Below are positions 22,225-25,648 of a stretch of DNA of 25,648 bases, piece by piece. The stretch's first letter is position 1. The number at the start of each line of letters is the position of its first letter. Location: positions 1 to 25,648 of IMG/VR virus record IMGVR_UViG_3300042868_002925. One strand, 5' to 3'. This DNA comes from a virus. The notes under the pieces are model-generated. The model was not told where the DNA came from. It searched no databases and worked only from the letters and a program-made list of their open reading frames with translations. The position numbers and the translations under genes are program-made.

Positions 22225-25176
22225 ATGGCACAAAGTATTATACTAAAGCGCTCAGCGCTACCTGGAAAAGTCCCAACAACCGGTTCATTAAATATCGGTG
22301 AAATAGCAGTAAATACCTATGATGGTAAACTATTTATAAAGCGTTCGGGAAATTTAGATTCGATTGAAGGAATTGTAGTTACCAACTCAATAACTACGGG
22401 GTCTATAACGTTAACTCGAACGGGTTCTTTTGGGGAATTAGTAGTAACACAAGATGCCAATGTTGCTAGAGATTTATATGTAACAAATGATATCATTGGA
22501 GCAGGTGATATTGATATAACGGGAGATATCACAGGTAGTTCCGCATTACTAAGTGGTAGTTTAATATTAAGTGGTTCTCAAACCATTACGAATAATTTGA
22601 CTGTTTTAGGAACAGTTAATGCCAGACAATTCAATATTTCCGTAATATCATCTTCGGTATTATTTCAAAGTGGTTCAACTAAATTTGGAGATACTTCAGA
22701 TGATACACACTCATTTACTGGTTCGGTATCAATTTCTGGTTCATTTTTATTGAATGGACAAGAAGTAGGTGGTGGAACAACATCGGGTTCATTTACCGGC
22801 TCATTTACCGGAGATGGTAGTGGATTGAGGGGAGTAGTTAGTGATGATTTACCAATAGATGGTTGGGATTATAATTCAAATAGTTCTGCATCAATTAGTG
22901 AATTTAATAATGAGTCCAGAAAGTATTTAATAGATTTTCAATGGGAAGAGGAAGTTGGTACACCGATTGGATTTAAAACATTTATATCAAACGTAACGGG
23001 TAGTTCACAAATTGTTCCAACCGAAGCTGGTATTAAATTTATAGTAGGAAATCAACAAGTTGCATTGGTAGGACCAAATGGTATAGAATCGGTGCCACCT
23101 GCAGGAACTATAAGTGGTTCATCTCAATTGACAAGTTCTTTTGATAGTAGATATGTTTTGGAAAGTGAAACGGGCTCATTACAAACTTCAATAACAAATT
23201 TGAATACATTTACTGCAAGTGTAACTACGGCATCGATTGTAACTTCAATAACAAATTTGAATACATTTACTGCATCGGTTTCGACCGCAAGTTTGGTAAC
23301 TTCTATTTCAAATTTAAATACTACAACAGCATCTTTAAATATATCAGTAACCAACTTAAATACGTTCAGTTCATCTGAAAATAGTAAGGCAGTTACATTA
23401 GCAACTTATACAGGTTCAGTTGAAAGTAGATTTAGTACATTGGCAACATTGACTGGTTCTAATTCAATTAGATTAACAAACTTAGAAACAACCTCCGGAA
23501 GTGTAAATACACGATTAACTGAAATAGGTGTAGTTACGGGTTCATTAATCTCATCCGCATCTGCGGCTAAAACAACAAATGATTCGCAAGGAGTTTCAAT
23601 AACAAATTTAAATACTCTCACTGCATCCGCATTAACAAGATTAACGGCATTAGAAGTTGAAACGGCTAATTTGGAAACATTTAGTGGTTCTCAATTAAGT
23701 AAAGATTCAACATTAGGAACTTATACGGGTTCAAATGATACAAAATGGTCTACATTAGGTTCACTAAGTAGTTCATTTGCAAGAACAAATTCGACAAACG
23801 TATTTAGTGGTGACCAAACAATCACAGGTTCATTATTTGTAACTTCAAACCTAATTGTACAAGGTTCTTCATCAATTCAAAATATTAGTTCTTCTACATT
23901 AAACATTGGAACTAACATTATAACTGTTGCAGTAAATCAACCATCGGTTAGATTTGGTGGAATTTCAGTAATAGATAGTGGTTCAGCAGGAGGTTCTGGT
24001 TCATTCTTATATGATTCTGTACACGATGAATTTATATTTCTTCACAAAGGAAACGGAACAAATGTAACATCATCTCACTTCGTATTAGGGCCAGAAACTT
24101 ATGATAATTTAGGTAATGAAACATATCTGACAAACAATAGAATACCAAAAGGAACAGGAAAAGAACATCTTAATGATTCTCAAATTTCAGATGATGGAAC
24201 AACTGTAAGTATTGGAGGAGCATTGACCGTAACAGGCAATATTACAGGTCCAATTAGAGCAACAAATGGTGTAGTAAGTGGTTCTTCTCAAATAACATAT
24301 GCAAGTATTTCTTCTATCCCATCGGGAATAGTAAGTGGTTCTTCACAAGTAATTGGAATATTAAGTTCATTGAACACATATACAGGTTCAAATGATACAA
24401 CTAATACTACACAAAATAGTAGATTAGACCAATTATCAACTGCAAGTGGTTCGGCGATTACAAGATTATCAGCATTAGAAGTTGAAACATCTAATTTAGA
24501 AACATTTACATCTTCGATTAATACAACGATTAAAACGAGATTGAACGCAGAAACGGTAATTAGTGGTTCATCGCAAGTAACATTATCATCTACAACGGGA
24601 TATGGTTCAGTACTAAATCAAGCAGTATTAACATCATCATCACCTACATTTGCAGGTGCAACATTAACAGGAACAATTACATCCAATGTTACAAACAACT
24701 ATGGATTAGTTTTAAATAGAGCAGCGGTAACTAATTATAATGGTATAAGCTTACAAACTGCAGCAGTGGCTCAATGGTATGTTGGAATGAGAGAAAATCT
24801 TTCATCAAACAATTATATTATATATAATGAGAGTGGAACAGATGCGTTGACTATTTCTAAATCAAATAGTAATGCAACATTTGCAGGAACAATAACTGAA
24901 AACTCATCATTACGATATAAAGAAAATATTGAACCAATAAAATATGGTTTAGATAAAGTTCTTCAAATGAGAGGAGTTACTTACGACAAAAAAAATACCG
25001 GAGTAAAAGAAATAGGTGTAATTGCAGAAGAAATTTATGATGTTTTACCTGAAGTAGTTTTAAAAAATGAAGAGGGTGAAATAGATTCGGTTTCGTATGG
25101 TAGAATTACCGCAGTTTTAATAGAAGCTATAAAAGATTTAAAGAAAGAAATTGAAGATTTAAAAGCAAATAGATAA
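22225..25176 (+). CDS. Long tail fibre with C-terminal S74 self-cleaving chaperone
   Basis: 983 residues. N-terminal attachment domain (1-105) is paralogous to the short fibre upstream. Then come beta modules with SGSSQI/V/L boundary motifs and a hydroxyl-rich coiled-coil repeat region (about 330-500: LATYTGSV, TNLNTFTAS, LEVETANLETFSGSQ). More beta modules follow (GSLFVTSNLIVQGSSSIQNI). The last 90 residues are an intramolecular chaperone of the peptidase S74 type: SSLRYKENIEPIKYGLDKVL, then IGVIAEEIYDVLPEVV, and LIEAIKDLKKEIEDL as the final helix. Ser894 and Lys899 fit the S-x-x-R-x-K cleavage dyad. The released part would be residues 894-983 after trimer folding. This is probably the main receptor-binding fibre. 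Its stop overlaps the next start in TAATG. Confidence 0.92.
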   Translation: MAQSIILKRSALPGKVPTTGSLNIGEIAVNTYDGKLFIKRSGNLDSIEGIVVTNSITTGSITLTRTGSFGELVVTQDANVARDLYVTNDIIGAGDIDITGDITGSSALLSGSLILSGSQTITNNLTVLGTVNARQFNISVISSSVLFQSGSTKFGDTSDDTHSFTGSVSISGSFLLNGQEVGGGTTSGSFTGSFTGDGSGLRGVVSDDLPIDGWDYNSNSSASISEFNNESRKYLIDFQWEEEVGTPIGFKTFISNVTGSSQIVPTEAGIKFIVGNQQVALVGPNGIESVPPAGTISGSSQLTSSFDSRYVLESETGSLQTSITNLNTFTASVTTASIVTSITNLNTFTASVSTASLVTSISNLNTTTASLNISVTNLNTFSSSENSKAVTLATYTGSVESRFSTLATLTGSNSIRLTNLETTSGSVNTRLTEIGVVTGSLISSASAAKTTNDSQGVSITNLNTLTASALTRLTALEVETANLETFSGSQLSKDSTLGTYTGSNDTKWSTLGSLSSSFARTNSTNVFSGDQTITGSLFVTSNLIVQGSSSIQNISSSTLNIGTNIITVAVNQPSVRFGGISVIDSGSAGGSGSFLYDSVHDEFIFLHKGNGTNVTSSHFVLGPETYDNLGNETYLTNNRIPKGTGKEHLNDSQISDDGTTVSIGGALTVTGNITGPIRATNGVVSGSSQITYASISSIPSGIVSGSSQVIGILSSLNTYTGSNDTTNTTQNSRLDQLSTASGSAITRLSALEVETSNLETFTSSINTTIKTRLNAETVISGSSQVTLSSTTGYGSVLNQAVLTSSSPTFAGATLTGTITSNVTNNYGLVLNRAAVTNYNGISLQTAAVAQWYVGMRENLSSNNYIIYNESGTDALTISKSNSNATFAGTITENSSLRYKENIEPIKYGLDKVLQMRGVTYDKKNTGVKEIGVIAEEIYDVLPEVVLKNEEGEIDSVSYGRITAVLIEAIKDLKKEIEDLKANR
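23650..23696 (+). repeat. 47-bp tract identical to 19717-19763
   Basis: This is the second copy of the fibre tract described at 19717. It lies in the coiled-coil repeat part of the S74 fibre gene. A second pair of related segments, coding RLDQLSTASGSAITRL, lies near 19660-19712 and 24417-24470 with only scattered differences. Confidence 0.8.
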
Positions 25177-25648
25177 TGGCAAATCTACTAAATATCACCA
25201 TAAATGATACAGGTTTTATGGGGCTTCCATCCGGTACAACAGACCAAAGACCAGCATCTCCTCTAACAGGATATCTTAGATTCAATACCACATTAGGCAT
25301 TGTTGAATATTATAATGGTACATATTGGATAGACCAAACAACGGGTAGAATTGCCGAAGGTAGTATTGTAACATCAAATTTAATAATGCATTTGGATAGT
25401 AATAATCCAATTAGTTATCGTGGTGGAAATACGTGGTACGATACTAGCCCACAATGTGCACATGGAATATTTGTAAATGGACCAACTCATACATCGGCAG
25501 ATGCTTCGGGTAGAACCGTTACATTTGATGGAACAAATGATTATGTTAGAATTGCCCCATTAACTATAATGCCAACAACACAAATAACTATGGAAGGTTG
25601 GATTAAACCAACAAGAACGGTAAGTACAGGTACAGTAAGAGGTGGTGT
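25176..25648 (+). CDS. LamG/concanavalin-like virion protein, 3' truncated
   Basis: The first 157 codons of a gene running past the right edge. ATG 25176 overlaps the S74 fibre stop (TAATG). The N-terminal module GLPSGTTDQRPASPLTGYLR then FNTTLGIVEYYNGTYW (about 16-51) is a typical phage virion module. It is followed by VTSNLIMHLDSNNPISYRGG and TWYDTSPQ, then VTFDGTNDYVRI and MEGWIKP. This is the start of a LamG-like (concanavalin A-like jelly-roll) domain that usually binds carbohydrate. Coupling with the S74 fibre suggests an adhesion partner, such as a fibre tip or head fibre that binds surface glycans. Confidence 0.85.
   Translation, partial: MANLLNITINDTGFMGLPSGTTDQRPASPLTGYLRFNTTLGIVEYYNGTYWIDQTTGRIAEGSIVTSNLIMHLDSNNPISYRGGNTWYDTSPQCAHGIFVNGPTHTSADASGRTVTFDGTNDYVRIAPLTIMPTTQITMEGWIKPTRTVSTGTVRGG

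Noticed and set aside
23124-23621. Minus-strand ORFs opposite the fibre repeats
   Set aside because: They arise from repetitive plus-strand coding, repeat the same Val/Phe/Lys pattern and have no independent support.
19009-25176. Repeats considered as a CRISPR array or tandem DNA satellite
   Set aside because: The repeats are in frame, irregular in length and encode fibre coiled-coil units; there are no uniform repeat/spacer units.

Overview
The window is a stretch of a strictly plus-strand, AT-rich, T4-like tailed phage genome (myovirus morphology), covering DNA packaging, head assembly, neck and tail fibre genes. The core calls are a gp17-type large terminase, gp20-type portal, gp21-type prohead protease, gp22-type acidic scaffold, gp23-type major capsid protein, and gp13/gp14/gp15-like neck and tail-terminator proteins. 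The host is probably a member of the Bacteroidota (Flavobacteria-like). I infer this from three things: about 24 gene starts have A-rich leaders and almost no Shine-Dalgarno sequence, one gene encodes a Bacteroidota-looking ribosomal protein bS21, and one promoter fits the TTG / TAnnTTTG pattern. No host gene, integrase, tRNA, IS element or CRISPR array is visible.

Layout: 1-1371 is the 3' part of a ligase/nucleotidyltransferase-like protein. 1416-4353 holds a Cys4 protein, a membrane-anchored protein and the large terminase. 4388-9315 holds a Cys-rich phage protein, the portal, and a run of small probable head or prohead-core proteins (including a DUF3008-type protein). That run ends in an EF-hand-like protein that appears to be extended by a -1 frameshift into a membrane-helix reading frame. 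9316-11171 holds the protease, three small helical proteins and bS21. 11369-14243 is scaffold plus capsid. 14354-14722 is a small decoration-like gene boxed by two near-identical terminator+promoter units. 14824-18455 is the neck/tail-completion block. 18458-25648 is a set of Ser/Thr-rich fibre proteins: a self-cleaving S74-type fibre, and a LamG-like lectin protein that runs off the right edge.

The genes work together as follows. Scaffold and capsid assemble on the portal. The gp21 protease cleaves after L-x-E sites, and one is visible in the capsid protein. The terminase fills the head, the gp13/14/15-like proteins close the neck, and the fibres provide adsorption. bS21 sits immediately before the most highly expressed structural genes, where it could bias host ribosomes late in infection. 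Many intergenic gaps carry a TATATTTATA motif that I propose as this phage's late promoter. Four strong intrinsic terminators divide the structural region. The order differs from T4: sheath and tube genes (gp18/gp19) are not between terminase and portal, and the neck genes lie downstream of the capsid gene.
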